Shown here: positions 11,380 through 22,200 of the stretch, in pieces
Layout of the letters: each line of letters starts with the position of its first letter
Position numbering within the stretch: the stretch's first letter is position 1
Assembly: GCF_901709675.1 (NCBI RefSeq)
Contig: NC_051091.1
Coordinates: 13,550,967-13,614,966, forward strand
DNA from: Syngnathus acus
Lineage: Eukaryota; Chordata; Actinopteri; Syngnathiformes; Syngnathidae
Reading direction: 5' to 3'
Length of the DNA: 64,000 nt
Notes under the pieces: generated by a model
The model's database searches: none
The model's input: only the letters and a program-made list of their open reading frames with translations
What the model was told of the DNA's origin: nothing
Made by a program: the position numbers and the translations under genes

Positions 11380-11753
11380 GTCTAGAGCGTCGTTTTACAG
11401 GGACACGGCACCCAGCACGTTTGGAGATCGCAGCCCAGGACGAGGCTGCCAACCAACTAAGGACAGACTCTGCATTGCTGGGGTCACGGATCGGCCAAGG
11501 CCTCGCACCACACAACATTCTTTAGTTAGCTAATCAGCGTTACTACAGCCACAATCTCCCCTCCCTTTAGTGTAGCAACGCCTCTTGTAACCAGGGCAAC
11601 CCAAAATAAAAAGAGGAGATAGCGGAAGAGGAGTCCAGAATTGGTGGAGGACTGTAACTGGGCCTTCTACGTAATTCTCCTCGCGAGCAAAAGGAATACT
11701 GGTTGTCTTCTCCTCTTGTTTCAGTGTATAAAATAATGTCTTATGGTACTTAG
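11380..11753. other. Possible solo LTR fragment, not proven
   Basis: The stretch contains an AATAAAAAGAGGAG motif and ends near CTCTTGTTTCAGTGTATAAA, which is reminiscent of the R/U5 part of Gypsy LTRs. I could not find matching TG...CA termini or a target duplication. Confidence 0.2.
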
Positions 11754-12385
11754 ACCTGACAGAACCTGTTCAAATTTGCCACACTGCCTGAACAGACCCC
11801 CAGGAAGATAGAAAAAAAAAAAACTGTTGGAGTCCAGCACTCACGGTTCTCAAAATAAGGGGGGGAACATATCCTCACGGGGCCGCCGTGAGGATGTGTT
11901 CCCCCCCCTGTAATTCGGCCCAGGAATGAGGGAACCTGTTCAAATTTGCCACACTACCTGAACAGACCCCCAGGAAGACAGAAAAAAAACATTTGGAGTC
12001 CAGCACTCACCATTCTCAAAATAAGGGGGGGAACATATCCTCACGGGGCCGCCGTGAGGATGTGTTCCCCCCCCCTGTAATTCGGCCTAGGAATGAGGGA
12101 ACCTGTTCAGATTTGCCACACTTCCTGAACAGACCCCCAGGAAGACAGAAAAAAAAAACTGTTGGAGTCCAGCACTCACGGTTCTCAAAATAAGGGGGGG
12201 AACATATCCTCACGGGGCCGCCGTGAGGATGTGTTCCCCCCCTGTAATTTGGCCTAGGAATGAGGGAACCTGTTCAAATTTGCCACACTACCTGAACAGA
12301 CCCCCAGGAAGACAGAAAAAAAGCCAATCGATGTCCAGGACTCACCGTTCTCAAAATGGGAGGGGGGCACAAATTCTCACGGCTT
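11754..12385 (+). repeat. Tandem array of a 167-bp MITE-like monomer, about four copies
   Basis: AGGAATGAGGGAACCTG starts at 11922, 12089 and 12256, each 167 bases apart, with one more unit upstream. Each monomer ends in inverted repeats (CCGTGAGGATGTGTTCCCCC and GGGGGGAACATATCCTCACG). The junctions between units near 11890, 12055 and 12220 are therefore palindromes centred on GGCCGCC. The reverse orientation occurs at 6691-7020 and 7592-7940. Confidence 0.85.
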
Positions 12386-12389
12386 GACA

Positions 12390-12769
12390 TTTTTTATAGA
12401 GTTCCTGTTACAATTTTTATCCCCCCTCCCCACCACCTGTCACTTTGCTTGGGACAAAAGGAGCCTTCAGAACTGAAATTTCTTCTCAATTATTCATTCA
12501 AATCAATTCACTCAAATCATTCTTGTTATGAAAGATTTGATCACAAAACGTGTGTGGCTTTTTCTTAAATGAACACGTTTGACATTGCTATAGTGTCAGC
12601 TTTTAATTATATTGCGCTGTCATTTTAAAGCAAATTGATAAATGCAACAATATTAATTTGCTTTGAAAATACCTGAGTGATAAAATGGATGGATAAATGA
12701 TGATCACAATTAAGTATACAGTCTCCTTTGTAATATATACTCCTTGTAGCATGTAATGGTACCCAAAAA
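12390..12769. other. Intergenic, nothing recognised
   Basis: AT-rich sequence without recognised repeats or genes. Confidence 0.35.
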
Positions 12770-13542
12770 GAGGAGCTCACGTAATTATATCGTTGCTTTT
12801 TGGTGAAGTAATTGAGTGTTCCGTCTGTACGACTGGTCTTTGAATGCACCCCGCTTCAACGGCAGAACGCGAATGAACTTAAAGACATCAAATGAGAATA
12901 ATCCTTTCTAAAAATTAAAATGGACTGACGCAAACGTGAGTTCTTTATGTTTTTATTGAAAACAACATAGTGCTGACGCCGGTTTTTCGCTTTCCAAACA
13001 AGGCGTGCGCGCTCCCGCGGCAGGGGGAACAAAATCTCACGGGGGAACCAAATCGAGCACAACACCGGCTTCATGCTAGCGTTGGCTAATTTCTCCCCGC
13101 AAAGAAAGCACAGCGCTTTGGGTGGGTTACAATTTGTGGACGTAAATCCCATCAAACAATAATCTTCCATGTACTGTCGGTACTTTGTCGGCTCTGGTTT
13201 TGCCTTCTTTTTTACTTGTTTCTCCGTGTTTTCAACAGCAGCATCGCTGCTACGCTTTAGCCACATCTCCTTGTGACAGTGCGTCGTCAAGGCAACCGCA
13301 GGTGACTGCTATTGGTTTGTGGAGAGTCCGTTTTTTTAAGGATTAAAATTGAATACTGAATATAAAACATACATTTGTATTTCATCAAACTTTTTACAAC
13401 TAATTCTCAAGACAATCAGGCTTGCTGTTTTTTTCGTTTTGTTTTTAATACCGGTATATATATGTTTTTATAATCTCACGTACCCCCTGGAGTACCTCCA
13501 CGTACCCCCAGGGGTACGCGTACCCCCATTTGAGAACCAATG
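12770..13542 (-). mobile_element. hAT (BED-finger) fragment with internal MITE insertion
   Basis: The minus-strand ORF starts at 13290. It encodes a basic segment, then YCLMGFTSTNCNPPKALCFL, CGEKLANASMKP, which is the first half of a BED zinc finger as in ZBED5/FAM200-type hAT transposases. At MKP (about 13063) the host frame is lost into the repeat also seen at 6110-6690, so the His pair of the finger is missing. The right edge (TACCCCCATTTGAGAACCA, to about 13540) resembles a hAT terminal repeat. No catalytic core remains. Confidence 0.65.
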
Positions 13543-13550
13543 CTTTAGAG

Positions 13551-13868
13551 CACAGGTGTCTAACTCAAGGCCCGGGGGCCAGATACGGCCCGCCACATCA
13601 TTTTATGTGGCCCGCGAAGACAAATTGTGCATCAAATGTGTGTGTCATTCCTAGAATTGCAAATTGTCTTCACTTTTAATATCTTTTTTAAAAGATATTT
13701 GACCAGTTTTTACTCGTCTGATTTGAAAATGAGTTATTTGTCAGTCTGTTTTGTAGCTTTTACTCTATATAATATGAGGTGCTCATACATTTATTTGGGT
13801 TGACAGTCATAATGGCCCTCTGAAAGACTACAATGCGGCCCGCGAAAATAATGAGTTTGACACCCCTG
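13551..13868. mobile_element. Nonautonomous hAT MITE, 318 bp
   Basis: An 8-bp duplication CTTTAGAG flanks it at 13543-13550 and 13869-13876. The ends CACAGGTGTCTAACTCA and CAGGGGTGTCAAACTCA (read inward from each side) are inverted copies. Internal GGCCCGC blocks lie near both ends. No ORF is present. Confidence 0.85.
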
Positions 13869-15293
13869 CTTTAGAGCGACAATTTGCCCACAGAAGAATA
13901 AATAAATAACGGCGAATCACAGCCTATCCCGGCTGTCTTCAGGTATTCGGCCAAATTTGTCCCTTGAGCACAGTTTGCCTCGCCACAATAAACAAGCAGT
14001 TTGTACGGTACAAATGAATGGTTTGTTTGACCGCTCATCGAGTAGAAAACATTTTCTGTTTGGGTGTTGTTTTGCGCCTGGAAACGTATAGACGAGCCGA
14101 AGCGTCGTTTCTAGCCGGATGTGTTTGTGCAGCACGCCTTAACCACTCAAACTAGTGTTGTGCATTCCAGTTCTTTTAAGTGAACTGAATCTTTAGAATC
14201 AGTTCACTCAAAAGATTCGTTCAAACGAATCGTTCAACGAATCGTTCCCCCCCCCCAAACACACACACTGATCCGTTTTTTTTTTTTTTTTTTTTACTTT
14301 TTTTTTTTATTTCAATAACACACACAACTAAGCAATACACCTCCCAATACACCAGACAAAAAACAATCAAGTTTACACACGGTAATGTCGACAACAGCAA
14401 CGCACACATTTTTCTCTATATTTCAACATCCCCTGGAAACAACCCATATACATCAAACAATACAACTACAACCCCCCCCCCCCCCCAAAATAATTACATT
14501 AAAATTTATATATCCTTTGGCATCCGTCTGTCTCGAGAGACAATGGTAGCGCCATGGAGCATGGAATCACTGGAGTAAAGTACAGCGTCTTGAGTGGCTC
14601 AGCAGTCCGATTCTGTCATGACAGTCTCTCCCACAAGCCGGACATACGAATTGAGTTGGTTGCTCTTGGGCCTGAGCTTCCTGTCTCTTTTTCCTGCGTT
14701 CACGCTTGCTTTCCAAATGCTGTAAGTAAATCTTTTGGGATCCTTCCATCATTCAAGCGGCGCACATGTCCAAGCCATCTCATTCGACGTTGACAAAGCA
14801 GGAGATGCATACTGAGGGAACCAGCCTTTTCCAGCACCGAAGTGTTCGTGACGCGCTCTTGCCAAGTGATGTCCAGAATCCGACGTAGACACCGGATGTG
14901 AAACTTTTCCAGTCGGTCGTCTTGGCGAGCATAGGTGGTCCATGACTCACTACCGTACAGCAATGTTCCGAGGACGCAAGCCTGGTACACTTTGAGCTTG
15001 GTGTTCACTGTGAGTTTTTGGTTACCCCATACTCGCTTGTGAAGCTTAGCCATAACGGCTGAGGCTTTGCCTATGCGCTTTGAGATTTCAGCATCCAGTG
15101 ACAAATTGCTGGCGAATGTTGAGCCCAGGTAGACATATTCATCCACAACTTCAAGCTGATTGTTTTCGACACTGATTGACGGTGGTACCTGTATGTTCTG
15201 ACCCATGACTTTGGTCTTGATGTTCATCGACAATCCAAATGCTTTTCAAGCATTAGTAAAACTGTCCATCAATTGTTGAAGATCACTCTCTGT

Positions 15294-15837
15294 TAGGGGT
15301 GTAAATCGCGGGTTTTGTCACGATACGATATCATATTGATACAAAGAACAACGATACGATATTTGCCGATATCTTAAAGCCTGCTGTGATTCATTCACGA
15401 TACATCACGATATAGTGCTCTACGATCGATATAGAACAATATCCTGATTTATAACAATTCATACGCAAAATCAACAAGGTACTGCAAACTCTTTATTTAG
15501 GAAATTACAAAGTGCTTCCAAACGAATGACTTGAAGCCCAAAGGGGAGCGAATTTCCTCGTCTTCTTGGACACTAGCCATAGCACCAGCCTAGGAGCCGC
15601 GTAGTTGTCGGCTCCCCTTTCACGTGCCTGCTCTGCTCACAACACAACACGCAGCGCACTGCTCCCGGAAAAAGGAAGCAAGCAACAATAAACTGGATTT
15701 CAAAATAAAGTCGCGTCTAATGTCCGAGGTCAAAAACGGGCGATATAGATCGATGTTTACGTTTAGCATCGATGCCAACAAATCGTAGAGCATTATATCT
15801 ATTAATCGATGTGTATCGATGAATCGTTACACCCCTA
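15294..15837. mobile_element. Nonautonomous hAT element, 544 bp
   Basis: TAGGGGTGTAA and its inverted copy TTACACCCCTA form the ends, with the 8-bp duplication CTCTCTGT at 15286-15293 and 15838-15845. It interrupts the LINE ORF cleanly, so the insertion postdates the LINE. A related partial copy starts at 9292. Confidence 0.88.
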
Positions 15838-15839
15838 CT

Positions 15840-17862
15840 CTCTGTGTGTGCGACTAAGGCTGCATCGTCTGCAAACAACAGTTCCCGTACTAAAAAGGTG
15901 CGGACCTTGGATTTACTCTTTAGGCGAGATAGGTTGAACAACTTTCCGTCGCTCCTAGTATGAAGATAGACGCCTTCTTCAGAATGACTGAATGCCAACT
16001 TGAGCATTTGTGAAAAGAATATTCCAAATAATGTTGGAGCCAGAGTACAACCCTGTTTAACCCCATTCTTTGTGGTGAATGGTTCCGATGACGTGCCGTT
16101 GAAGTTAACAGTGCACTGCGTATTTTCATGGAAGGAGGTTGTGATGCTGAGCAACTGCGGAGGACAGCCAATCTTCTTCAGCATTTGGAATAAACCACTT
16201 CGGCTCACCGAATCAAAAGCTTTGGTAAGATCAATGAATGCAATATGAAGTGGAGTTCGTTGTTCTTGACATTTTTCCTGTAGCTGGCGCAATGAGAAGA
16301 TCATGTCGACTGTAGATCTTGCTTTTCTGAATCCACACTGCGACTCCGGATACACACGGTCAGCTAGGACCTGTAGGCGGGCAAGGATAACACGGGCAAA
16401 GACCTTGCCAACTACGTTCAGTCGAGAGATACCACGGTAACTATCACAACTACTACGATCTCCCTTGTTCTTGTACAGTGTAACAATCTTGGCGTCCTTC
16501 ATATCCTGTGGTACTTTGCCGTCTCTCCAACACCAACACAGGAGTTCGTGGAGTGGTTTCAGAAGTGCTGGTTTTCCGCACTTGATTAGCTCGGGAGGTA
16601 TTCCATCCGCACCAGGAGACTTCCGACATGCTAGAGCACCAATGGCCTTGCTGAGCTCATCTAAGGTTGGTACATAGTCTAACTCGTCCATCACAGGAAG
16701 GTCTTCTAACGTACTGATTGCGTCTTGCGAAACTGGCGATGGATTGGCATACAAGTCGAGGTAGTATTCTACCCATCTCGCTAGCTGTTTGCTTTTGTCA
16801 ATGATGACTTCACCAGTCTTGGATTTTATGGCCGCATATTTCTTCACTAATTTTCCAGTAGCTTGTTTGATGCCTTCGTACATTGCCCTGACGTTGCCAT
16901 TAGGCATGTTGAATGGTTTCTGACAGCTGGAGCCAGTAGTCGTTCGCGCAGCGGCGGGCTGTTCTCTGGACGTTACCCCGTGCAGACTTCAGTTCCTGCA
17001 AGTTTTTTGTAGATGGGTGCTGCTTGTACTTGCAGAATGCTTTGCGTTTGACATCAAGGACTGACTCCATTTCGGCAATGTTCGCCTCAAACCAGTCTGT
17101 GTTATTGCGTTCCTTCTTACCATAGGTCAGAGTTGCTTCCGTCTGAATGGTAGTGCGGATAAACTTCCACCTGTCTTCAGCACACTCTCGATGATCATTT
17201 GACAGCGTGCTTTCCAGTCTTGCGATAAACTCGGCGTTCTTGTTTACACAGCTTGTCTTGCCGATATTGATGTGTGGCTGACACTTCGACTTCGAATGAT
17301 AAAACCTCTTGAGCTTAAGATTCAGTTTGCTCACAATCAATGAGTGGTCAGTGTCGCAGTCGGCGCTGTGGTAAGCTCTCGTGTTGCAGACGCTATGGAA
17401 AGAGTTACGTCGAGTGACTACAAGGTCAAGTTGATGCCAGTGTTTTGATCTCGGATGTCTCCAAGACACTTTGCGACATGCCTTGTTTTGAAAGTAGGTG
17501 TTGGTCACGCACAAGTTGCGAACAGAGCATAGTTCTAGAAGCCTTTGACCATTTTCATTCATCTTTCCAACGCCGTGAGATCCTAATACTTCCGGCCATG
17601 ATACCTGGTCCGCACCCACCCTCGCATTGAAGTCACCTAGGACATAAAGGTGGTCAGATACAGGGATTGCACTCAGGATGGAATCTAAAGATTCATAGAA
17701 ACTGTCTTTTGTTTCTGCTGCAGCCTGTAGCGTTGGGGCGGAAACACAGATGATGTTAGCTGGACCTTTGGTTGTTGAAAGACGCATTTTGAGAGTTCTT
17801 TCCGTGCCATTGGTAGGAGGTTCGATCATTTTGATTAAGTGATTCTTCACGGCGAAGCCCAC
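15840..17862 (-). pseudogene. Endonuclease-reverse transcriptase ORF of the LINE
   Basis: This is the longest coding remnant of the LINE. The endonuclease frame ends with LQLSETIQ near 16905, and the RT frame opens at 16907 with MPNGNVRAMYEGIKQ. The two overlap by eight bases in different frames, which a one-base frameshift in an originally continuous ORF explains. The RT catalytic FADD is intact, but the ORF is cut at about 15840 by the hAT insert. Confidence 0.8.
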
Positions 17863-18105
17863 TCCATGTTCCTTTGGTTGATCATCATTTTTTCCTTGCC
17901 AGAAAAAATAAAATTATATATAATAATAATAATTGGCTCGAGTAATTCACACATTTCTTTCTATAATACAACACTTACACACTGATCCGTTGGCAACGGT
18001 CTCTCACCCGGTCGTGAACGGGAAGTTGCGTCACTGACTCGTTCGTGAACGGGAAATTACGTCACTGACTCGTAAAGTCCCTCCTCCATCTATCGCTGCA
18101 GAACA

Positions 18106-19003
18106 TATATGTTGGAGGTTGACCTTCTGACCACGTGGTGCAGGGACAACAACCTCCTGCTGAACGTCAACAAGACCAAGGAGATTGTTGTTGACTTCCG
18201 GAAGGGTCACACCCAACACCTGCCGCTGACCATCGACGGTGCTGTGGTGGAGAGAGTGAGCAGCACCAGGTTCCTGGGGTGCACATCAGTGAGGATCTCT
18301 CCTGGTTCACCAACACCGCATCACTGGCGAAGAAAGCTCAGCGCCGCCTGTACTTCCTGCGGAAACTCAGGTGAGCAAGTGCTCCTCCGGCCGTCATGAC
18401 TACATTCTACCGTGGCACCATTGAGAGCGTCCTCTCCAGTTGTATCGCTGTTTGGGGTGGTAGCTGCACTGAATACAACATGAAGGCCCTGCAGCGCATA
18501 GTGAACACGGCTGGTAAGATTATTGGTGCTTCACTCCCCTCCCATCTCACCCGCAAGGCGACCACGATTGTGAGTGATGTGAGTCACCCCGCTCACTCTT
18601 TGTTTGATCTTCTGCCCTCTGGGAAGAAGTACAGGAGCCTGTGCTCCCGCACCACCAGACTCACCAACAGCTTCATACTCCAGGCTGTTAGGATCCTGAA
18701 CTCTCTCCCCCCTTCTGCGTAGCGTCCTGTACTTTTGCGCTATATTCTGACTGTCTGCTGTATGCACACTTGCTCCATTTTTGCTCCTCTTATTTATTAT
18801 GTTATTTGTTTATTTATTATTTATTCATCACTCTTATTTATTCATTGTTGTGCCTTCTTGTTTTTATTTTTTTGTGTTGTTTACTTGTATGTATATTGTG
18901 TACTATGTCTTGTCACCGTGGGATAGTGGGAACGTAATTTCGATTTCTTTGTGTGTCTTGGCATGTGAAGAAATTGACAATAAAGCAGACTTTGACTTTG
19001 AAG
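18106..19003 (+). mobile_element. CR1/Rex1-like LINE, 3' part only
   Basis: It encodes the C-terminal end of the RT ORF: NVNKTKEIVVDFRKG, then a frameshift near 18280, an in-frame stop near 18370, and FYRGTIESVLSSCIAVWGG through SLFDLLPSGKKYRSL to 18720. The 3' UTR ends with CAATAAAGCAGACTTTGACT. It is 5'-truncated, as most LINE copies are, and lies inside the large hAT composite. Confidence 0.85.
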
Positions 19004-19150
19004 TCATATGAACTGAACAAAGAACGAATCACTTTAGGAAGTGATTCGTTCACTCTCGTTCACTGAAAAGATTCGTTCTTTTGAACGAATCGGTCACTCA
19101 CGAGCCAACACTAGCCAACACTAACTCAAACGGCACCACAGTGGACGCAA

Positions 19151-19182
19151 GCTAGCTAGCTAGCTAGTAAGCTAGCTAGCTA
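19151..19182 (+). repeat. GCTA tetranucleotide repeat upstream of MKRN2 ATG
   Basis: Seven GCTA-like units, in two blocks separated by GTAA, end 36 bases before the MKRN2 start codon and lie in the probable 5' UTR. Confidence 0.8.
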
Positions 19183-19217
19183 TCGTAACGGAATTGGAGG
19201 CTGCCTTCGAGGGGAAG

Positions 19218-22200
19218 ATGAGCACCAAACAGGTCACCTGCCGGTAAGCGATTGACGGAGGCCCGGTCCATCTCTCTGCCTGTCTGCGCGTGTCGTCTGT
19301 CATGCTAATGTTTTTAGCGGTTCCCTTCTCGAGCCTCGTCGGGCTCCACTTTTCGTCCGTCTTCGACCAACCCACGTCCGGTCTGGAGTAAAATCACCGC
19401 TTACTTGTATGTTACCACCGAGTAGACAAAAGTGTGAAGACGACTGTCAAAAGTACTCAGCCAATTCATTTCTTGGGGTGTCTACGTAAATACCTATTCA
19501 GAAATAAACTACGTGAGTCATTAGTGGGTTGCTTTTCAAATAGCGGCTCGTTCAAGAACAAACTGCAAATCCAAAGCAACATTTCATTTTCTCATTTTCT
19601 TCACAGCAGCAATACCCAGCGTGTCCATCGAGGATCGTGAATTTGGATTGTATTCCTCTAATTGTTTTTCCATATTTTTATACTTATTTTTTAAATGTTC
19701 TAATATTTGTTTTACTATTTTGTCTTTATTCTTGAATCATCTATCTTCCCAAACTATTTCTGCAAACCTCTCTGCCCCCCTCCTAAAATGACGATTCCTT
19801 CTTCATATAAATATTCTCCCCCTTGTAAAATTACGACTTTTTGCCATTTGATTTTTACTGTAACAAAAACAAGTTTGTCAGCCGCAAGCAGTGGCTGACA
19901 AAACATTATTTCACTGAAACAAAAGACCCCCCTGCGCAGGTTTTGCTTTGGTTTGAACAATGTTTTGTTCAGCTCAGCTCTTCTGGTGTGGCGAGAGATT
20001 TGTCTGCAAATTATTCACACTAAAATTGTGCATCTGCATTTTTGCTTGTGTTTCTCCGATTCACAAATATATCTGTGATTTGTTGTGTATTTTTGTTTAT
20101 AATGTTTGTGCATTTAAATCCCGAGATTTATCATGTGTCATTTGTGCATGTGTATTTTTGTGAATGCGCATTTGTTTGCGAGACTAATGTCACGCCGTTC
20201 TCGGGAAAGTCAGGCGCACACCTTCCAAAGATTGCGGCACGGAAAGGCCCTCGCGTAGTCCGCTCGTGGGCCGTGTCGCTGTCTCTGTGATGCGGGAACC
20301 AGTTAGCTCCCGTTTTCTGCGTTTACAAATAAGAAACTCCAAAACCAGAAAAGGCAAGTTGGGAAACTGACAATTGGGCTTGGGGCGAGCCGCTCCTTTC
20401 AGAACGGCAATTTTGGGTGTCAAATGTTTGAGGACCACGGCAGCGACCTGTCAAGGGGAGGCCGAGCACACCATTGTCTCATCTCTGCCTGTGTGTTTGT
20501 TGCGCTGCCTAGATTGCTGTCATCTTTACGCTGCTTGGCTTGACGTTGCCTTTGCGCCGCAGGTACTTCCTGCACGGCGTGTGCCGGGAGGGCGGCCGCT
20601 GCATGTTCTCTCACGACCCGTCCAGCAGCAAGCCTTCCACCATCTGCAAGTTCTACCAGAGAGGAGTGTGCGCCTACGGAGAACGATGCAGGTCACCTCC
20701 TCGCAAACTTTTCCATGAGACGAAAATGATCTCGAGGGCTTTTGTAGAGTGTCAAACCCAACGGCAAGGCGGGCACAAAGCGCGAGTGGAGTCGAGGCGT
20801 ATCGCAGTTGTTGCTAAGCCCGAGCAAAATGGTCCAGTATGTTGAGACGAGCCTCGCTGAGCGCCATGTCAAGATTTTTTTTCCTTTTTCAAACTAACCC
20901 TGAGCCGTTTGTAACCTGACGGTGGTCATTTGCAGATACGATCACATCAAACCATCCTACAGAGGAGGGGGCGGAGCTTCAGAGGCCAAAGCGGGTCCTG
21001 GAGGTGGAGCTTCGGTCAGACCAGAGGCCAGGAAGCCGATGAGAGAGGCCCAAGGTCAACACGCACACCACAAGACCAAAGGAAATTCACCAAATTTAGG
21101 CAGCTCAGTGGCCTAGTGGTAGAGTGTCTGCCCTGAGACTGGAATGTTGTGGGTTCAAACCCCGGCCGGGTCATACCAAAGACTATAAAAATGGGACCCA
21201 TTGCCTCCCTGCTTGGCACTCAGCATTAAGGGTTGGAATTGGGGGGTTAGATCACCAAATGATTCCCGAGCGCGGCACCGCTGCTGCTCACTGCTCCCCT
21301 CTCCCCCAGGGGATGGATTAAAATCACATGGGTATGGGTTAAATGCAGAGGACAAATTTCACCACACCCAGATGTGTGTGTGACAATCATTGGGACTTTA
21401 ATCTTTAATCTTTAAAAAAGTGCCGAAGCACTTGAGCTCATTTTTGTGCGTGTGTAACTCAGCGGGGCAGCTGGAGTGCCTGTTCGGGGGTGTGGCGGTC
21501 AGCCCGACTCGTGAGGTCCCCGCCGCGTCCAATCACTCGTACGTGGACGCCATCAGGACGGGCCTGGAAGCTTCGGCGCCAGAACAAGGTTGGGACGCCA
21601 CTCGGTCGCTTGGATCGCCACAGCTAACGGGCCACCCTCGCGCAGGTCCTGCCCAGATGGGTGGAGCCTACCCGGACCTTTGCCAGCTATGCCCGTATGC
21701 CGCCGCTGGCCGGTGCTTCCGCGAGGACGGCTGCCCATATCTCCACGGTGACCGGTGCGAGGTGTGCCGGCTGCGCGTGCTGCACCCTCACGATGCCGAG
21801 CAGCGGCGGGCACACGAAAAGGTGACGACGGCCGGCTCTGCTGCGTCGCTGCTGCCGAGGCGTCACCGTGTGGCTCTCCCCGCAGATGTGCCTGCTGGCC
21901 TTCGAGAGGGACATGGAGAAAGCCTTCGCCGCACAGCTCAGCCAAGACAAGGTACTGAGGCCCACGCTGGTGGCCTTCTGACAGGTTCCAAGGCGTTTGC
22001 TCGGTCCATCCAATGACTGCTCACTCGCATCTTCTCAGGGAGGTGAGAGGGAGATCATTTTTTTTTTTTTTTTTTTTTTGCTTTGGAGGTGTGCTCCATC
22101 TGCATGGAGGTGGTGGTGCAGAAGGCCGTCCCGTCGGAGCGCCGCTTTGGAATCCTGTCCTCGTGCTGTCACGTCTTTTGCCTGGCGTGCATTCGACAGT

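Larger units (their letters stand above)
14519..17880 (-). mobile_element. Non-LTR retrotransposon with APE endonuclease and RT, clade not assigned
   Basis: Reading right to left, 17862-16900 encodes the C-terminal part of an AP-endonuclease domain with LYVLGDFNARVG, HWHQLDLVV and the DTDHSLIVSKL block. The frame shifts by one base near 16905, and 16907-15840 then encodes reverse transcriptase with ADGIPPELIKCG, FIDLTKAFDSVSR, GVKQGCTLAPTLF and LLFADDAALV. A hAT insert (15294-15837) splits the ORF. Coding continues at 15233-14700 with YLGSTFASNLSLDAEI and MRWLGHVRRL. The 3' end at about 14519 contains the TCTCGAGAGACAATGG region. RTE-, I/Nimb- or Jockey-like are all possible. The copy is 5'-truncated. 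Confidence 0.85.
14153..19123. mobile_element. Nested hAT composite ending just upstream of MKRN2
   Basis: The ends are TAGTGTTG and CAACACTA, flanked by the 8-bp duplication ACTCAAAC at 14145-14152 and 19124-19131. Subterminal sequence is rich in GAACGAATC-type repeats on both sides. Nothing of a hAT transposase is visible. The interior is filled by a minus-strand LINE (14519-17880), which carries a second hAT (15294-15837), and by a plus-strand CR1-like LINE (18106-19003). The right end is 94 bases before the MKRN2 start codon. The same terminal sequence recurs alone at 42936-43020. Confidence 0.85.

Noticed and set aside
11380-11753. Endogenous retrovirus or LTR element
   Set aside because: No gag, protease, integrase or envelope coding and no paired LTR; only a vague LTR-like composition.
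11754-12385. CRISPR-like array
   Set aside because: Repeats are 167-bp whole units without unique spacers, in a vertebrate genome.
18735-19011. Small hydrophobic ORFs (possible membrane peptides)
   Set aside because: They are translations of the T-rich LINE 3' UTR.
21099-21180. A possible tRNA gene
   Set aside because: A and B boxes are present, but the sequence is a SINE head with two other copies in the window and does not fold as a functional tRNA by eye.
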